NCBI GenBank assembly: GCA_008501565.1
Contig: QQUL01000204.1
Location: 1-12,765 of the forward strand
Length of the DNA: 12,765 bases
Source of the DNA: Armatimonadota bacterium
Lineage (GTDB): Bacteria; Actinomycetota; Acidimicrobiia; Spongiisociales; UBA5794
Direction: 5' to 3'
Shown here one piece after another: positions 12,256 through 12,765 of the stretch (the stretch's first letter is position 1; each line of letters starts with the position of its first letter). Under the pieces are notes generated by a model. It had not been told where the DNA came from. It made no database searches and worked only from the letters and a program-made list of their open reading frames with translations. Made by a program: the position numbers and the translations under genes.

Positions 12256-12765
12256 ATGAATACCACGAAGAACCTGAGGCACCCGGGAGCGTGGAGGGTC
12301 ATACTCCTGCTGCTTGTCGCCTCCCTGGTGATTGCCGCCTGCTCAAGTGACGATGCGACTACCGGCCCTACGGTTGGCGAATTCGAGATCGGTGTCGGTG
12401 AAGGTGGCGATTTCCTCGAACCGGAGTTGCCGTATGACGCTGATAGGGGCGCACCATCGCCGGATGGCATCGAGTCGTCGGCGACTTCGGCCAAGTACAC
12501 AGGTCTGTATGGCAACGTCGGATCGCCGCCTTTCGAGGCCAAGGTCATTCGAGATGGCCGAATCGACGTGCGCATTGGTGAGGGGACGTTTGACGCCCGT
12601 GGATCAGAGATTCGGGCAATTGCCGCCGAACTGGGCGGCTATGTGTCGTCGGGTGAGAGCCACATCGAGGAATACGACGAGAACCGCTACGCGGTCGGCT
12701 GGTTCACACTCCGGATCCCAAGCGATCGATTCGACGATGCCGTCGCCAGAGTCGAAGGGCTCGGG
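12256..12765 (+). CDS. DUF4349 lipoprotein, 3' end outside the window
   Basis: N-terminal 170 codons of a secreted lipoprotein, open at the window edge. Seen: a charged n-region, hydrophobic segment about 15-28, and lipobox IAAC with the modified cysteine at 29, so the mature protein should be membrane-anchored outside the cell and is a potential substrate of Lgt, LspA and Lnt. An acidic, low-complexity linker of about 60 residues follows. From about residue 95 the sequence resembles DUF4349: a start like VIRDGRIDVRIG, then IRAIAAELGGYVSSGE, then FTLRIPSDRFDDAVARVEGLG. DUF4349 proteins usually continue with a coiled coil and a C-terminal membrane segment; those would lie beyond the window. 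Function is unknown. The start is supported by AAGGAG 7 nt upstream. Confidence 0.85.
   Translation, partial: MNTTKNLRHPGAWRVILLLLVASLVIAACSSDDATTGPTVGEFEIGVGEGGDFLEPELPYDADRGAPSPDGIESSATSAKYTGLYGNVGSPPFEAKVIRDGRIDVRIGEGTFDARGSEIRAIAAELGGYVSSGESHIEEYDENRYAVGWFTLRIPSDRFDDAVARVEGLG

Noticed and set aside
11510..12259. A 249-codon plus-strand frame antisense to the isomerase
   Set aside because: The minus strand carries all ECH1-like catalytic residues; the plus frame shows no motif and runs into the DUF4349 start region.
11691..12575. A 294-codon minus-strand frame spanning the isomerase and the start of the DUF4349 gene
   Set aside because: It overlaps two better supported genes in other frames, and its product is Arg/Ser/Pro-rich without recognisable domains.

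Overview
This window looks like a chromosomal segment of a high-GC, probably uncultivated actinobacterium, most likely Acidimicrobiia-like (an inference from gene content). The signs are an LCP cell-envelope phosphotransferase, an apolipoprotein N-acyltransferase of the actinobacterial type, a small Cys/His zinc-finger protein, a DUF4349 lipoprotein, and many start codons placed 6-8 nt after a TANNNT -10 element (leaderless transcription). No rRNA, tRNA, CRISPR, transposase or phage gene is visible, and the segment reads as ordinary core genome.

Layout. 94-2051 (+): a two-gene operon of a short-chain dehydrogenase and a class V PLP enzyme, overlapping by ATGA. 2041-3081 (-): an LCP-family protein, tail-to-tail with the PLP enzyme and overlapping it by 11 bp. 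3287-4954 (+): dihydroxy-acid dehydratase (ilvD). 5022-5285 (+): a short SelW/Rdx-family gene with an in-frame TGA. 5367-5558 (+): a small zinc ribbon. 5568-7924 (-): an inositol-monophosphatase-family enzyme coupled by a GTGA overlap to a YtcJ-like amidohydrolase. 7995-9482 (+): lnt. 9612-9803 (+): a small C3H zinc-finger protein followed by a strong hairpin terminator. 9887-11161 (-): a class III aminotransferase (GabT/acetylornithine type). 11306-12163 (-): a dienoyl-CoA isomerase-like crotonase. 12256-end (+): a DUF4349 lipoprotein cut by the window edge.

The main discovery is at 5022-5285. Read through the TGA at 5052-5054, the frame gives an 87-residue Rdx/SelW-like protein with a Cys-x-x-Sec redox motif at residues 8-11. 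A possible bacterial SECIS hairpin lies just downstream. Ordinary gene calling would start at GTG 5073 and lose the active site. If correct, the host must carry selA, selB, selC and selD elsewhere.

The second unusual feature is a set of imperfect heptamer arrays (period 7, core xTCNGxx) in the intergenic spaces around ilvD, the selenoprotein and the zinc-ribbon gene, with a shorter one before the aminotransferase. Each sits directly upstream of a putative -10 element, so the arrays may be part of promoters rather than passive filler. A third is an Lnt whose catalytic cysteine position is serine, with the rest of the active site intact.

The genes cover envelope biogenesis (LCP, Lnt, DUF4349 lipoprotein), amino-acid metabolism (IlvD, the class III aminotransferase), fatty-acid degradation (the isomerase) and redox chemistry (SelW-like). 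Apart from the two small operons they appear to be separately transcribed.
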